In this document: positions 53,584 through 63,240 of the stretch, in pieces
How positions within the stretch are numbered: the first letter of the stretch is position 1
Layout of the letters: every line of letters begins with the position of its first letter
Origin: Pseudomonas sp. W4I3
Lineage (GTDB): Bacteria; Pseudomonadota; Gammaproteobacteria; Pseudomonadales; Pseudomonadaceae
Assembly (NCBI RefSeq): GCF_030816195.1
Contig: NZ_JAUSXS010000001.1
Span: 1,015,501 to 1,079,500 of the forward strand
Direction: 5' to 3'
DNA: 64,000 bases
Position numbers and translations under genes: made by a program
The notes under the pieces: generated by a model
The model's input: only the letters and a program-made list of their open reading frames with translations
Told to the model about the DNA's origin: nothing
Database searches by the model: none

Positions 53584-54594
53584 ATGTCCCGCGTTACCTT
53601 GAGTCGCTATTTGATCGAGCAGACCCGCAGCAACAACACGCCTGCCGATCTGCGCTTCCTTATCGAAGTGGTGGCGCGTGCTTGCAAGGAAATCAGCCAC
53701 GCCGTGTCCAAAGGTGCACTGGGCGGTGTCCTGGGCAGCATGGGCACTGAAAACGTGCAGGGCGAAGTGCAGAAGAAGCTGGACGTGCTGTCCAACGAAA
53801 TCCTGCTCGAAGCCAACGAATGGGGCGGTCACCTGGCCGGCATGGCTTCCGAAGAAATGGACAATGCCTACCAGATTCCGGGCAAATACCCTAAAGGCGC
53901 GTACCTGCTGGTATTCGACCCACTGGACGGTTCGTCCAACATCGACATCAACGCGCCGGTCGGCACCATCTTCTCGGTACTGCGTTGCCCGAACGAATAC
54001 CTGAGCCAGAACGAAGCCCTGAACGAAAAGGCCTTCCTGCAGCCGGGCACCGAGCAAGTCGCCGCCGGTTACGCCATCTACGGCCCGCAGACCATGCTGG
54101 TGCTGACCCTGGGCGATGGTGTCAAAGGCTTCACCCTGGACCGCGAAATGGGCAGCTTCGTACTCACCCACGAAGACATCTCCATTCCCGCTTCCACTCA
54201 GGAATTTGCGATCAACATGTCCAACCAGCGTCACTGGGAAGAACCGGTGAAACGCTACGTCAACGAGTTGATGGAAGGCGAAGAAGGCCCGTTGAAGAAA
54301 AACTTCAACATGCGCTGGGTCGCCGCCATGGTTGCCGACGTGCACCGCATCCTGACCCGTGGTGGCCTGTTCATGTACCCACGTGACAGCCGTGAGCCGT
54401 CAAAACCAGGCAAGCTGCGCCTGATGTACGAAGCCAACCCGATGTCGTTCCTGGTCGAGCAGGCGGGCGGTGCGTCCACTGACGGCCACCAGCGCATCCT
54501 CGACATCCAGCCCGAAGGCCTGCACCAGCGTGTGGCGGTGTTCCTGGGTTCGAAGGAAGAGGTTGAGCGTGTGACGGCGTATCACAAGAAGTAA
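53584..54594 (+). CDS. fbp: Class I fructose-1,6-bisphosphatase
   Basis: A 336-residue gluconeogenic phosphatase. The metal site is [20 protein letters not shown] (DPLDGSS near residues 118-124), with upstream Glu in [11 protein letters not shown]. Sugar-binding parts include [20 protein letters not shown] and the late [16 protein letters not shown]. Class I length and motifs are complete. It stands alone between the DUF3999 gene and a REP element. Confidence 0.97.
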   Translation: MSRVTLSRYLIEQTRSNNTPADLRFLIEVVARACKEISHAVSKGALGGVLGSMGTENVQGEVQKKLDVLSNEILLEANEWGGHLAGMASEEMDNAYQIPGKYPKGAYLLVFDPLDGSSNIDINAPVGTIFSVLRCPNEYLSQNEALNEKAFLQPGTEQVAAGYAIYGPQTMLVLTLGDGVKGFTLDREMGSFVLTHEDISIPASTQEFAINMSNQRHWEEPVKRYVNELMEGEEGPLKKNFNMRWVAAMVADVHRILTRGGLFMYPRDSREPSKPGKLRLMYEANPMSFLVEQAGGASTDGHQRILDIQPEGLHQRVAVFLGSKEEVERVTAYHKK

Positions 54595-54595
54595 C

Positions 54596-54689
54596 TGTGG
54601 CGAGAAAGCTTGCTCTCGCTCGGGTGCGTAGCGCCCGCAAGGTTTTCAGGGCTGCTTCGCAGCCCAGCGGGAGCAAGCTCCCTTGCCAC
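54596..54689. repeat. REPIN-like pair, third family (GTGGCGAG type)
   Basis: Inverted units beginning TGTGGCGAGAAAGCTTGC and ending GAGCAAGCTCCCTTGCCAC, 2 bp after the fbp stop. Related to, but distinct from, the two commoner families in the window. Confidence 0.75.
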
Positions 54690-54718
54690 GTTCAAAGCAG
54701 TTGGCTTTGAACGATGAG

Positions 54719-54755
54719 AAGCCCCGAAACGTTTCAGCGTTTTCGGGGCTTTTTT
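54719..54755 (+). terminator. Terminator after fbp
   Basis: An 11-bp stem AAGCCCCGAAA/TTTCGGGGCTT with about 11-nt loop, followed by T runs. Confidence 0.85.
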
Positions 54756-54844
54756 GTTTTCGCTCGTCGGGAACCAGACACCTCTTTTCCCTTCTAAGCT
54801 TCTGGCAGATACCCCAGCTGCTTTGTCTCTCCAGGAGCTTTTCC

Positions 54845-55099
54845 ATGTCTTTACGCCGTCTCGCCCTGCTGGCTTTTTGCGTGCTGTTAGCCGCTTGCAG
54901 CAAGGTCAACCAAGAAAACTACCAGAAACTGTCGGCCGGCATGGCCAAGGCCGAGGTAGAGTCGTTGCTGGGCAAGCCAACCGATTGTTCCGGCGCACTG
55001 GGCATGTCCAGCTGCACCTGGGGCGATAAAAACAGCTTTATCAGCGTGCAGTACGCCGGTGACAAAGTTCTGATGTTTTCCGGGCAAGGCCTGAAGTAA
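54845..55099 (+). CDS. Small lipoprotein, SmpA/BLIP-like fold
   Basis: An 84-residue lipoprotein. Signal LALLAFCVLLAACSKV gives a lipobox Cys at residue 18. The mature part NYQKLSAGMAKAEVESLLGKPT has the short helix-turn-helix pattern of BamE/BLIP-like domains, and two cysteines (DCSGALGMSSC) could pair. AGGAG 8 bp before ATG 54845 fixes the start; the longer frame is not supported. It is followed 30 bp later by the lipocalin gene, so outer membrane lipoproteins may be co-expressed. Confidence 0.8.
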   Translation: MSLRRLALLAFCVLLAACSKVNQENYQKLSAGMAKAEVESLLGKPTDCSGALGMSSCTWGDKNSFISVQYAGDKVLMFSGQGLK

Positions 55100-55129
55100 A
55101 CCGGGGCGCGAGCCTGCGGGAGAAGAAGA

Positions 55130-55699
55130 ATGATGCGTTTTGTTGTGTTCCTTTGCGCCAGCCTGTTTTTGGCAGGCTGCGCCAGCCATTCTGGCGATGA
55201 TCTGCAACCCAAGACCGCGAGCAACGTCAACCTCAAGCGTTACCAGGGCACCTGGTATGAGTTGGCCCGTTTGCCGATGTACTTCCAGCGCAACTGCGCA
55301 CAATCCGAAGCGCGCTACACCTTGCTGCCCGATGGCAACATGTCAGTGTTCAACCGCTGCCTGACGCCTGAGTGGAAATGGCAGGAAGCCAAAGGCACCG
55401 CCACGCCGCAGGTGCCGGGCAAGACCGACAAGCTCTGGGTCGAATTCGATAACTGGTTTACGTCGCTACTGCCGGGCGTCGCCAAGGGCGATTATTGGGT
55501 GCTGTATGTCAGCGATGACTACAAGACCGCCATCGTCGGCAGCCCGAGCCGACGTTATATGTGGATCCTGTCGCGCACGCCGACGGTAAGCGCCGATACC
55601 CGTGAAGACCTGCTGAGCCGAGCGCGACAGCAGGGGTATGACACCACTCGCTTGATCTGGCGCACGTCGGACAAGCAGATGGCCAAGACTTCGCAGTAA
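55130..55699 (+). CDS. blc: Lipocalin, Blc-type outer membrane lipoprotein
   Basis: A 189-residue bacterial lipocalin. The lipobox is LFLAGCASH. The first lipocalin motif is YQGTWYELARLPMYFQRNC and later strands give GDYWVLYVSDDYKTAIVG and RRYMWILSRTP. Blc proteins bind lysophospholipids at the outer membrane. Two adjacent ATGs (55130, 55133) make the start uncertain by one codon. A REP-derived terminator follows. Confidence 0.92.
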   Translation: MMRFVVFLCASLFLAGCASHSGDDLQPKTASNVNLKRYQGTWYELARLPMYFQRNCAQSEARYTLLPDGNMSVFNRCLTPEWKWQEAKGTATPQVPGKTDKLWVEFDNWFTSLLPGVAKGDYWVLYVSDDYKTAIVGSPSRRYMWILSRTPTVSADTREDLLSRARQQGYDTTRLIWRTSDKQMAKTSQ

Positions 55700-55711
55700 C
55701 TGAATCTCCAA

Positions 55712-55744
55712 ATGCGGGAGGGGCTTGCCCCTCCCACATTTTTT
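55712..55744. repeat. Compact REP-derived hairpin, likely terminator
   Basis: GGGAGGGG-CTTG-CCCCTCCC palindrome followed by six T. It lies between convergent blc and hutF and probably ends the blc transcript. Confidence 0.75.
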
Positions 55745-57107
55745 AACCGAGTAAGTTTCTCAAGACTTGAGTGAATGCCCGGCCGCTTTCTTCCTCGCCA
55801 GCATGATGCCCATCCCGCACCACCCACTGGCCGTTGACCAGCACGTCGCGCACTTGCCGATCACCGCCGGCAAACAACCAACGGTTGAGGATCCCGTCCT
55901 CGCTGGCGGTCGCCAGGTACGGATCGTTACCGTCCAGCACGATCCAATCCGCGCGCTTGCCCACTTCCAGACGTCCCACCGGCTGACCCAAGGCTTGTGC
56001 GCCACCGTCCAGCGCCGCATCGAACAGCGTGCGGCCCACCATCGGCTGATCATGGCGATACAGACGATTACGCCGCTGATCGCGCAGACGCTGGCCATAT
56101 TCCAGCCAACGCAATTCTTCCACCACGCTCAATGACACATGGCTGTCGGACCCAATGCCCATGCGTCCACCCTGGGCAAGAAAATCCACGGCCGGGAAAA
56201 TCCCGTCGCCCAGGTTGGCCTCGGTGGTCAGGCACAAACCGGCAATTGCGCGGCTTTTGGCCATGCGCGTGACCTCATCGGCGTCGGCATGGGTGGCATG
56301 CACCAGGCACCAGCGCTCATCCACGTCAACGTTGTCATACAGCCATTGCAACGGGCGTTTGCCGCTCCAGGCCAGGCAGTCGTCGACTTCTTTTTGCTGT
56401 TCGGCAATGTGGATGTGCACCGGACACGCCTTATCGCTGGCGGCCAGCACTTCCTTGATCTGCTCGGGTGTGACCGCGCGCAGGGAGTGGAAACACAGGC
56501 CCAACTGCTGCGCAGGTTGTGCGGCGAGCAGCGGCTGCAAGCGCGCCTGCAGCTCCAGATAATTTTCGGTGCTGTTGATAAACCGGCGCTGCCCGTCGTT
56601 GGGCGCCTGGCCACCGAAACCCGAATGCGTGTAAAGCACCGGCAGCAACGTCAAGCCGATTCCGCTGCTGGCGGCTGCCTGGCTGATCTGTTGCGACAGC
56701 TCCGTGCGGTCGGCATAGGGCTGGCCGCTGACGTCGTGGTGCACATAGTGAAACTCGGCCACCGAGGTGTAGCCGGCCTTGAGCATCTCGATGTACAGCT
56801 GGCGGGCGATGACCTGCAACTGTTCCGGGTTGATCTTGCCGACCATGCGGTACATCAGGTCACGCCAGGTCCAGAAGCTGTCGTTCGGATTACCCGCCAC
56901 TTCCGCCAATCCGGCCATGGCGCGCTGGAATGCATGGGAGTGCAGGTTAGGCATACCGGCCAATACCGGACCTCTGAGCCGTTCGGCGCCGTCTGCGCTG
57001 GCGTTGGCCGCAACCTGTGTCAGCACCCCATCGGCGCAGACTTCAAGACGTACATCATTGGCCCATCCATCAGGCAGCAGCGCGCGTTCGGCAAAGAAAG
57101 CGGACAT
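55743..57107 (-). CDS. hutF: Formimidoylglutamate deiminase HutF
   Basis: A 454-residue amidohydrolase that turns N-formimidoyl-glutamate into N-formylglutamate in the five-step histidine pathway. Metal and active-site motifs are PNLHSHAFQRAMAG (HxH), VHIHIAEQQKEVDDC, CLVHATHADADEV and MGIGSDSHVSLSVVEE. The start at 57107 (MSAFFAERALLPDGW) is preferred over an upstream TTG. Divergent from hutC with a HutC-type operator between them. Confidence 0.95.
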   Translation of the reverse strand: MSAFFAERALLPDGWANDVRLEVCADGVLTQVAANASADGAERLRGPVLAGMPNLHSHAFQRAMAGLAEVAGNPNDSFWTWRDLMYRMVGKINPEQLQVIARQLYIEMLKAGYTSVAEFHYVHHDVSGQPYADRTELSQQISQAAASSGIGLTLLPVLYTHSGFGGQAPNDGQRRFINSTENYLELQARLQPLLAAQPAQQLGLCFHSLRAVTPEQIKEVLAASDKACPVHIHIAEQQKEVDDCLAWSGKRPLQWLYDNVDVDERWCLVHATHADADEVTRMAKSRAIAGLCLTTEANLGDGIFPAVDFLAQGGRMGIGSDSHVSLSVVEELRWLEYGQRLRDQRRNRLYRHDQPMVGRTLFDAALDGGAQALGQPVGRLEVGKRADWIVLDGNDPYLATASEDGILNRWLFAGGDRQVRDVLVNGQWVVRDGHHAGEEESGRAFTQVLRNLLG

Positions 57108-57136
57108 GATCAAGGCACCCCGGTCGTGTGTTTATT

Positions 57137-57152
57137 TGTATATACATATACA
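57137..57152. promoter_or_regulatory. HutC-type operator between hutF and hutC
   Basis: TGTATATACATATACA contains the palindrome TGTATATACA and a second overlapping dyad. The TGTA-NN-TACA pattern is shared with the site before hutU and fits GntR/HutC repressors. Confidence 0.7.
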
Positions 57153-57215
57153 GACGTTTGCCTGCTCGGTAAACTCCGGCAATCTATGCATCTTTTCCCC
57201 CTGCAAGGATTCCCT

Positions 57216-57965
57216 GTGCTGACTCCGCCTGCCAAGTCTTCGCTGGCTGCCCACATGGACGAAAGTCCGGCGCCCTTGTATGCCCGCGTCAAACAGATGA
57301 TCAGCCAGCAGATCCTCAACGGCAACTGGCCGCCCCATTACCGCGTACCGTCGGAGAGTGAACTGGTCAGCCAGTTGGGCTTCAGCCGCATGACCATCAA
57401 TCGCGCGCTGCGCGAGCTCACCGCTGAAGGCTTGTTGGTGCGCATGCAAGGCGTCGGTACGTTCGTCGCCGAGCCCAAGAGTCAATCGGCGCTGTTTGAA
57501 GTGCACAACATTGCCGATGAGATCGCCTCCCGTGGCCATCGGCACACGTGTCAAGTCATCACGCTGGGCGAAGAAGCGGCCGGCTCGGAACGGGCCGTCG
57601 CGCTGGAAATGCGCGAAGGCGGGCGGGTGTTCCACTCGCTGATCGTGCATTTCGAAAACGACATTCCGGTGCAGATCGAAGACCGGTTCGTCAACGCCCT
57701 GGTTGCGCCGGAATACCTACAGCAGGACTTTACCCAGCAAACGCCCTATGCCTACCTCAACCAGGTCGCACCGCTGACTGAGGGCGAGCATGTGGTTGAA
57801 GCGATCCTCGCCGATGCCGCCGAGTGCAAGCTGTTGCAGATCGAGCCGAGCGAGCCGTGCCTGTTGATTCGTCGGCGCACCTGGTCTGGTCGCCAGCCGG
57901 TGACAGCCGCACGCCTGATTCACCCCGGTTCCCGGCACAGCCTTGAAGGACGCTTCAGCAAATGA
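57216..57965 (+). CDS. hutC: Histidine utilisation repressor HutC
   Basis: A 249-residue GntR-family repressor. The winged helix is RVPSESELVSQLGFSRMTIN near residues 44-63. The UTRA effector domain follows (VFHSLIVHFENDIPVQIEDR, PYAYLNQVAPLTEGEHVVEA), which binds urocanate. The start is set at GTG 57216: AAGGA is 7 bp upstream and the N-terminus then resembles known HutC. An ATG at 57186 lacks a ribosome site. It overlaps hutD by 4 bp. Confidence 0.93.
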   Translation: MLTPPAKSSLAAHMDESPAPLYARVKQMISQQILNGNWPPHYRVPSESELVSQLGFSRMTINRALRELTAEGLLVRMQGVGTFVAEPKSQSALFEVHNIADEIASRGHRHTCQVITLGEEAAGSERAVALEMREGGRVFHSLIVHFENDIPVQIEDRFVNALVAPEYLQQDFTQQTPYAYLNQVAPLTEGEHVVEAILADAAECKLLQIEPSEPCLLIRRRTWSGRQPVTAARLIHPGSRHSLEGRFSK

Positions 57966-58522
57966 GTTCAGTCAACGTCTGGCGCGCCGCCGACTACGTG
58001 CGCATGCCGTGGAAGAACGGCGGCGGCAGTACCGAAGAGATCACCCGTGACGCGGGCACCGGCCTGGACGGTTTCGGCTGGCGTCTGTCGATTGCCGATA
58101 TCGCCGAGTCAGGGGGGTTTTCCACCTTCGCCGGTTACCAGCGCGTGATTACGGTGATCAAGGGCGCGGGCATGGTGTTGACCGTAGATGGCGAGGAGCA
58201 GCGTGGTTTGTTACCGCTGCAACCCTTCGCATTCAAGGGTGACAGCCAGGTGTCATGCCGCTTGATCACCGGACCGATCCGCGATTTCAATCTGATTTTC
58301 TCGCCCCAGCGTTATCACGCACGGTTGCAGTGGATGGATGGCGTGCAGCAGTTTTTCAGCACGGCGCAGACCGTGTTGGTGTTCAGCGTGGCCGATGAAG
58401 TGAAAGTGCTGGACCAGAAACTCGGTCATCACGACTGCCTGCAGGTGGACGGTAACACCGGCCTGCTGGACATCTCGGTCAGCGGCCGCTGCTGCGTCAT
58501 CGAACTGACCCAGCGCGGTTAA
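57962..58522 (+). CDS. hutD: HutD family protein
   Basis: A 186-residue cupin-like protein of the HutD/Ves family. Characteristic parts are MPWKNGGGSTEEITRD, GFGWRLSIADIAESGGFSTF and GPIRDFNLIFSP. In P. fluorescens HutD is reported to set an upper limit on hut expression, probably by binding formimidoylglutamate or a similar intermediate. Translationally coupled to hutC (ATGA). A REP-derived hairpin follows at once. Confidence 0.93.
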   Translation: MSSVNVWRAADYVRMPWKNGGGSTEEITRDAGTGLDGFGWRLSIADIAESGGFSTFAGYQRVITVIKGAGMVLTVDGEEQRGLLPLQPFAFKGDSQVSCRLITGPIRDFNLIFSPQRYHARLQWMDGVQQFFSTAQTVLVFSVADEVKVLDQKLGHHDCLQVDGNTGLLDISVSGRCCVIELTQRG

Positions 58523-58552
58523 ATGTCGGAGGGGGCAAGCCCCCTCCCACAT
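58523..58552. repeat. Compact REP-derived palindrome after hutD
   Basis: GGAGGGGG-CAAG-CCCCCTCC core starting 1 bp after the hutD stop. It may terminate or stabilise the hutCD transcript. Confidence 0.7.
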
Positions 58553-58757
58553 GTGTTATGTGCTGCTCATAAAAGCTGTTTCCAACTCGCGCACCAAATT
58601 GTTACCGAATGCCCCAGTGCGGCGCAAAGCCACGCTGTCGTGACAAACCTCCCACGCTGTAAAACTCCTCTGTAAGAAATTTCATCATCCTTCGAAGCCT
58701 TAATTTTCTAGGCTCGCACGTGTTTTCCAAAAAAAATCGAACGCACGCTTAGCGAGT

Positions 58758-58773
58758 TGGCCGCCCGATTGCA
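58758..58773 (+). promoter_or_regulatory. Sigma54-type promoter before hutU
   Basis: TGGCCGCCCGATTGCA has GG and GC exactly 10 bp apart and a perfect TTGCA -12 element. It is 90 bp before hutU. Confidence 0.75.
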
Positions 58774-58777
58774 TATG

Positions 58778-58791
58778 CTTGTACATACAAG
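58778..58791. promoter_or_regulatory. HutC-type operator at the hutU start site
   Basis: CTTGTA-CA-TACAAG is a perfect dyad 4 bp after the -12 element, covering the expected transcription start. Repressor bound here would block the promoter until urocanate releases it. Confidence 0.75.
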
Positions 58792-58862
58792 TAAAGATGT
58801 GTGCGTAAGACTCTCCTTCGCACCATCCATGTTCGCGCGTCGATCGCCGAGGAGTCCTAGCT

Positions 58863-60533
58863 GTGACCAAGCCTACAAAATACCGTGACGTCGAAATCCG
58901 CGCCGCCCGCGGTAACAAGCTCACCGCCAAAAGCTGGCTGACTGAAGCGCCGCTGCGCATGCTGATGAACAACCTCGACCCGCAAGTGGCCGAGAACCCG
59001 AAAGAGTTGGTGGTGTACGGCGGTATCGGCCGCGCCGCGCGCAACTGGGAGTGCTACGACCAGATCGTCGAGAGCCTTACCAATCTGAACGACGATGAAA
59101 CCCTGCTGGTGCAATCCGGCAAGCCGGTCGGCGTGTTCAAGACCCACAGCAATGCGCCGCGCGTGCTGATCGCCAACTCCAACCTGGTGCCGCACTGGGC
59201 CAGTTGGGAACACTTCAACGAACTGGATGCCAAGGGCCTGGCCATGTACGGCCAGATGACCGCCGGCAGCTGGATCTACATCGGCAGCCAGGGCATCGTG
59301 CAGGGCACTTACGAAACCTTCGTCGAAGCCGGCCGCCAGCATTACAACAGCGACCTCACTGGCCGCTGGGTGCTCACCGCAGGCCTGGGCGGCATGGGTG
59401 GCGCGCAGCCACTGGCCGCAACTCTGGCGGGCGCCTGCTCGCTGAATATCGAGTGCCAGCAGGTCAGCATCGACTTCCGCCTGAACAGCCGCTACGTCGA
59501 CGAGCAGGCCGCCGACCTTGATGACGCCCTGGCGCGCATCGCCAAGTACACCCAGGAAGGCAAGGCGATCTCCATCGCGCTGCTGGGTAACGCGGCCGAA
59601 ATTCTGCCGGAACTGGTCAAGCGTGGCGTGCGCCCGGACATGGTCACCGACCAGACCAGCGCCCATGACCCGCTCAACGGCTACCTGCCGGCCGGCTGGA
59701 CCTGGGACGAGTACCGCGCCCGCGCCAAGACCGAACCCGCCGCCGTGATCAAGGCCGCCAAGCAGTCGATGGCCGTGCACGTCAAAGCCATGCTCGAGTT
59801 CCAGAAGCAAGGCATCCCGACCTTCGACTACGGTAACAACATTCGCCAGATGGCCCAGGAAGAGGGCGTGGAAAACGCGTTCGATTTCCCTGGCTTCGTA
59901 CCGGCCTACATCCGCCCACTGTTCTGCCGTGGCATCGGCCCGTTCCGCTGGGCTGCGCTGTCGGGCGACCCGCAAGACATCTACAAGACCGACGCCAAAG
60001 TCAAAGAGCTGATCCCCGACGACGCCCACTTGCACAACTGGTTGGACATGGCGCGCGAGCGCATCAGCTTCCAGGGCTTGCCGGCGCGTATCTGCTGGGT
60101 AGGCCTGGGCCAGCGCGCCAAGCTCGGCCTGGCGTTCAATGAAATGGTGCGCAGCGGTGAGCTGTCCGCCCCCGTGGTTATTGGTCGTGATCACCTCGAT
60201 TCCGGCTCGGTAGCCAGCCCGAACCGTGAAACCGAAGCCATGCAGGACGGCTCCGACGCCGTGTCCGACTGGCCGCTGCTCAACGCCTTGCTCAACACCG
60301 CGAGCGGCGCGACCTGGGTTTCGCTGCACCACGGCGGCGGCGTCGGCATGGGCTTCTCGCAGCACTCGGGCATGGTGATCGTGTGTGACGGCACCGACGA
60401 AGCGGCCGAGCGTATTGCGCGGGTGCTGCATAACGACCCGGCGACGGGGGTGATGCGCCATGCGGATGCCGGTTACCAGATCGCTATCGATTGCGCCAAG
60501 GAACAGGGCCTCAACCTGCCAATGATCAAGTAA
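58863..60533 (+). CDS. hutU: Urocanate hydratase
   Basis: A 556-residue NAD-dependent urocanase, second step of histidine breakdown. Signatures are [40 protein letters not shown], the NAD-binding [20 protein letters not shown] and the catalytic-loop region [15 protein letters not shown]. It starts with GTG; GAGGAG lies 10 bp upstream and the N-terminus [16 protein letters not shown] is standard. It heads the hutU-permease-ABC transporter run. Confidence 0.97.
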   Translation: MTKPTKYRDVEIRAARGNKLTAKSWLTEAPLRMLMNNLDPQVAENPKELVVYGGIGRAARNWECYDQIVESLTNLNDDETLLVQSGKPVGVFKTHSNAPRVLIANSNLVPHWASWEHFNELDAKGLAMYGQMTAGSWIYIGSQGIVQGTYETFVEAGRQHYNSDLTGRWVLTAGLGGMGGAQPLAATLAGACSLNIECQQVSIDFRLNSRYVDEQAADLDDALARIAKYTQEGKAISIALLGNAAEILPELVKRGVRPDMVTDQTSAHDPLNGYLPAGWTWDEYRARAKTEPAAVIKAAKQSMAVHVKAMLEFQKQGIPTFDYGNNIRQMAQEEGVENAFDFPGFVPAYIRPLFCRGIGPFRWAALSGDPQDIYKTDAKVKELIPDDAHLHNWLDMARERISFQGLPARICWVGLGQRAKLGLAFNEMVRSGELSAPVVIGRDHLDSGSVASPNRETEAMQDGSDAVSDWPLLNALLNTASGATWVSLHHGGGVGMGFSQHSGMVIVCDGTDEAAERIARVLHNDPATGVMRHADAGYQIAIDCAKEQGLNLPMIK

Positions 60534-60536
60534 TAA

Positions 60537-60627
60537 ATGTGGGAGGGGGCTTGCTCCCGATGGCGGTGTATCAGCTAAAAAATCAGTGACTGATCCGCCG
60601 CTATCGGGGGCAAGCCCCCTCCCACAT
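60537..60627. repeat. REPIN, GTGGGAGGGGGC family
   Basis: Two inverted REP units 3 bp after the hutU stop and 48 bp before the permease gene. It lies inside what should be one transcript and may attenuate or protect the segments. Confidence 0.9.
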
Positions 60628-60674
60628 TTGATTGGCGTAGCACCTAAAAACAATCCATCAGAGGTTGAACACAC

Positions 60675-62135
60675 ATGGCTGCAAACGACACCACCCCGTT
60701 GATCGAAAGGCGTTCGATCGACTACATCCCGGAAGCGGAAAGACACGGTCGTCTATTGAGCCAGTTCACCCTGTGGCTGGGTGCCAACCTGCAGATCACC
60801 GCCATTGTCACCGGGGCCCTGGCCGTGGTGCTGGGCGGGGATGTGTTCTGGTCGTTGATCGGTCTGTTGATCGGTCAATTGCTGGGCGGCGGGGTGATGG
60901 CGTTGCACGCGGCGCAGGGGCCCAAGCTTGGCCTGCCGCAGATGATTTCCAGCCGAGTGCAGTTCGGCGTGTATGGCGCGGCCATCCCGATCGTGCTGGT
61001 GTGCCTGATGTACCTGGGTTTCACCGCAACCGGCACGGTATTGTCCGGGCAGGCGCTGGGCCAGTTGTTCGGGGTCAGCGACAGCGTCGGCATCCTGATT
61101 TTCGCCAGTGTCATCGTGCTGGTCACGGTGCTCGGTTATCGGGTGATCCACTTTATCGGTCGCGTCGCCAGCGTCATTGGCGTGATCGCCTTCGTCTACC
61201 TGTTCAGCCGCTTGATGGGCCAGGCTGATATTGGTGCACTGCTGCAGATCCGCCATTTCAGCTGGAGCAGCTTCTTGCTCGCGGTCTCGCTGGCGGCTTC
61301 CTGGCAGATCGCGTTCGGGCCCTATGTGGCGGACTACTCACGTTACTTGCCGAGCAACACCTCCTCGGTGAAAACCTTTCTGGCCGCTGGCGCAGGCTCG
61401 GTCATCGGCGCGCAGGTGGCGATGATTCTCGGTGTGTTTGCCGCCGCCATGGCCAACGGGCAATTCGCCGGGCACGAAGTGGCCTATATCGTCGGGCTGA
61501 GCGGCAGCGGCGCCGCGGCCGCGTTGCTGTACTTCAGCATCGCGTTCGGCAAGGTCACGATTTCCACGCTGAATTCCTACGGCAGCTTCATGTGCATTGC
61601 CACCATCATCAGCGGCTTCCAGGGCCACCTGCGGGTATCGCGGATGCAGCGCCTGCTGTTCGTACTGGCGATCGTCGGCACGGCCACCTTGATCGCGCTG
61701 CTCGGCCAGCACTCGTTCCTGGGTGCGTTCAAGTCGTTCATCCTGTTTCTGCTGGCGTTCTTCACGCCCTGGAGCGCGATCAACCTGGTGGACTACTACT
61801 GCATCACCCGCGAGCGCTATGACGTGCCGGCGCTGGCCGATCCCAAAGGTCGCTATGGCCGCTGGAACCCTCTGGGCATCAGCGTCTATGTGTTCGGTGT
61901 GCTGGTGCAACTGCCGTTCATCTCCACCAAGTTCTATACCGGCCCATTGGTGGAAACCCTGGGGGGCGTGGACATCTCCTGGATCATCGGCCTGGTGTTG
62001 CCGGCGGCCCTGTATTACCTGTGCGCGAAAAAATGGCACGGCACGATGCCCGATCAACTGATCCTGCCGGTCGAGCAGGACAGCGTTGTACCCACGCCAA
62101 CAAGCGGGACCGGTCGCGCTGCGGCGCAGGCCTGA
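60675..62135 (+). CDS. NCS1 (cytosine/purine permease-like) transporter of the hut region
   Basis: A 486-residue membrane protein of the nucleobase-cation symporter-1 type with about 12 helices. Visible are FTLWLGANLQITAIVTGALA (helix 1), LGLPQMISSRVQFGVYG, WQIAFGPYVADYSRYLP and NLVDYYCITRERYDVPAL. In the hut context, urocanate or histidine is a more likely substrate than cytosine; a CodB-like gene is reported at this place in P. fluorescens hut loci. Co-directional with hutU and the ABC genes. Confidence 0.85.
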   Translation: MAANDTTPLIERRSIDYIPEAERHGRLLSQFTLWLGANLQITAIVTGALAVVLGGDVFWSLIGLLIGQLLGGGVMALHAAQGPKLGLPQMISSRVQFGVYGAAIPIVLVCLMYLGFTATGTVLSGQALGQLFGVSDSVGILIFASVIVLVTVLGYRVIHFIGRVASVIGVIAFVYLFSRLMGQADIGALLQIRHFSWSSFLLAVSLAASWQIAFGPYVADYSRYLPSNTSSVKTFLAAGAGSVIGAQVAMILGVFAAAMANGQFAGHEVAYIVGLSGSGAAAALLYFSIAFGKVTISTLNSYGSFMCIATIISGFQGHLRVSRMQRLLFVLAIVGTATLIALLGQHSFLGAFKSFILFLLAFFTPWSAINLVDYYCITRERYDVPALADPKGRYGRWNPLGISVYVFGVLVQLPFISTKFYTGPLVETLGGVDISWIIGLVLPAALYYLCAKKWHGTMPDQLILPVEQDSVVPTPTSGTGRAAAQA

Positions 62136-62203
62136 CGGGACGTGGACAAGGCAGGATGCCTTTTGACTGCCGTAATCCATTTCATGATTGGGAGCGTCAC
62201 ACA

Positions 62204-63169
62204 ATGAAAATGCATAAGACTCTGCTGACCCCGTTGCTTTGCGCTGGCTTGCTGGCAAGCGCCGGCGCCCAGGCGGCCGGCTGGTGCGAATCCGGTAAGC
62301 CGGTGAAGTTCGCCGGGTTGAACTGGGAAAGCGGCATGTTGCTCACCGACATCCTGCAAACCGTGCTGGAAAAAGGCTACGACTGCAAAACCGACAGCCT
62401 GCCGGGCAACTCCATCACCATGGAAAACGCCCTGAGCAGTAACGACATCCAGGTGTTTGCCGAAGAGTGGGTCGGGCGCAGCGAGGTCTGGAACAAGGCC
62501 GAGAAGGCCGGCAAGGTCGTCGGCGTTGGCGCCCCTGTCGTGGGCGCTATCGAAGGCTGGTACGTGCCGCGCTACGTGATCGAAGGCGATGCCAAGCGCA
62601 AGCTGGAAGCCAAGGCCCCGGACCTGAAAAATATTGCGGACCTGGCCAAGTACGCCGCGGTGTTCAAGGATCAGGAAGAGCCGTCCAAGGGCCGCTTCTA
62701 CAATTGCCCGGCCGGCTGGACCTGCGAACTGGACAACAGTGAAATGCTGAAAAGCTACGGCTTGGAGAGCACTTACACCAACTTCCGCCCCGGCACCGGC
62801 CCGGCGCTGGATGCGGCAGTTCTGTCGAGCTACAAGCGCGGCGAGCCGATCCTGTTCTACTACTGGTCGCCGACGCCACTGATGGGCCAGGTCGACCTGG
62901 TCAAGCTCGAAGAAAAACCGGGTGTGGATAAAAGCGTGAGCATCAAGGTCGGCCTGTCCAAGGCCTTCCACGAGCAAGCGCCGGAACTGGTGGCCGTGCT
63001 GGAAAAGGTCAACCTGCCCATCGACCTGCTGAATCAGAACCTCGGCCGCATGGCCAAAGAGCGAATCGAGTCGCCGAAACTGGCGAAAATTTTCCTCAAG
63101 GAACATCCTGAAGTCTGGCACGCCTGGGTGAGCGACGACGCAGCCAAGAAAATCGACGCGGCCTTGTAG
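62204..63169 (+). CDS. hutX: ABC transporter binding protein, HutX/OpuAC type
   Basis: A 321-residue periplasmic protein with signal peptide (LLTPLLCAGLLASAGAQA-AG). The OpuAC-type domain contains VKFAGLNWESGMLLTDILQT, the aromatic-cage-like EEWVGRSEVW and YYWSPTPLMGQ. A conserved cysteine pair region is FYNCPAGWTCELDN. In this position it should bind histidine (or proline betaine-like ligands, from the family). Start at 62204 with GGGAG 9 bp upstream; the longer frame overlaps the previous gene and is rejected. Confidence 0.88.
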   Translation: MKMHKTLLTPLLCAGLLASAGAQAAGWCESGKPVKFAGLNWESGMLLTDILQTVLEKGYDCKTDSLPGNSITMENALSSNDIQVFAEEWVGRSEVWNKAEKAGKVVGVGAPVVGAIEGWYVPRYVIEGDAKRKLEAKAPDLKNIADLAKYAAVFKDQEEPSKGRFYNCPAGWTCELDNSEMLKSYGLESTYTNFRPGTGPALDAAVLSSYKRGEPILFYYWSPTPLMGQVDLVKLEEKPGVDKSVSIKVGLSKAFHEQAPELVAVLEKVNLPIDLLNQNLGRMAKERIESPKLAKIFLKEHPEVWHAWVSDDAAKKIDAAL

Positions 63170-63240
63170 GTCAAGCGTGTCCGGCTACCCTCAGGGGCAG
63201 CCGGACGCCTGGCCTCAACCCATTGGATCGAGAGCACGCT

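Larger units (their letters stand above)
58553..58862. other. Intergenic region upstream of hutU
   Basis: A 310-bp gap with the sigma54-type promoter and HutC operator listed separately. The upstream 200 bp could hold the activator (CbrB or NtrC) site, but no exact site was identified. Confidence 0.6.

Noticed and set aside
12729..60627. Regularly recurring palindromes considered as CRISPR or terminators only
   Set aside because: They are dispersed inverted REP doublets, not direct repeats with spacers, and no cas gene is present; some may also work as terminators.
58857..60746. 629-codon minus-strand ORF opposite hutU
   Set aside because: It covers hutU in reverse and part of a REPIN; only GC-skewed codon structure supports it.
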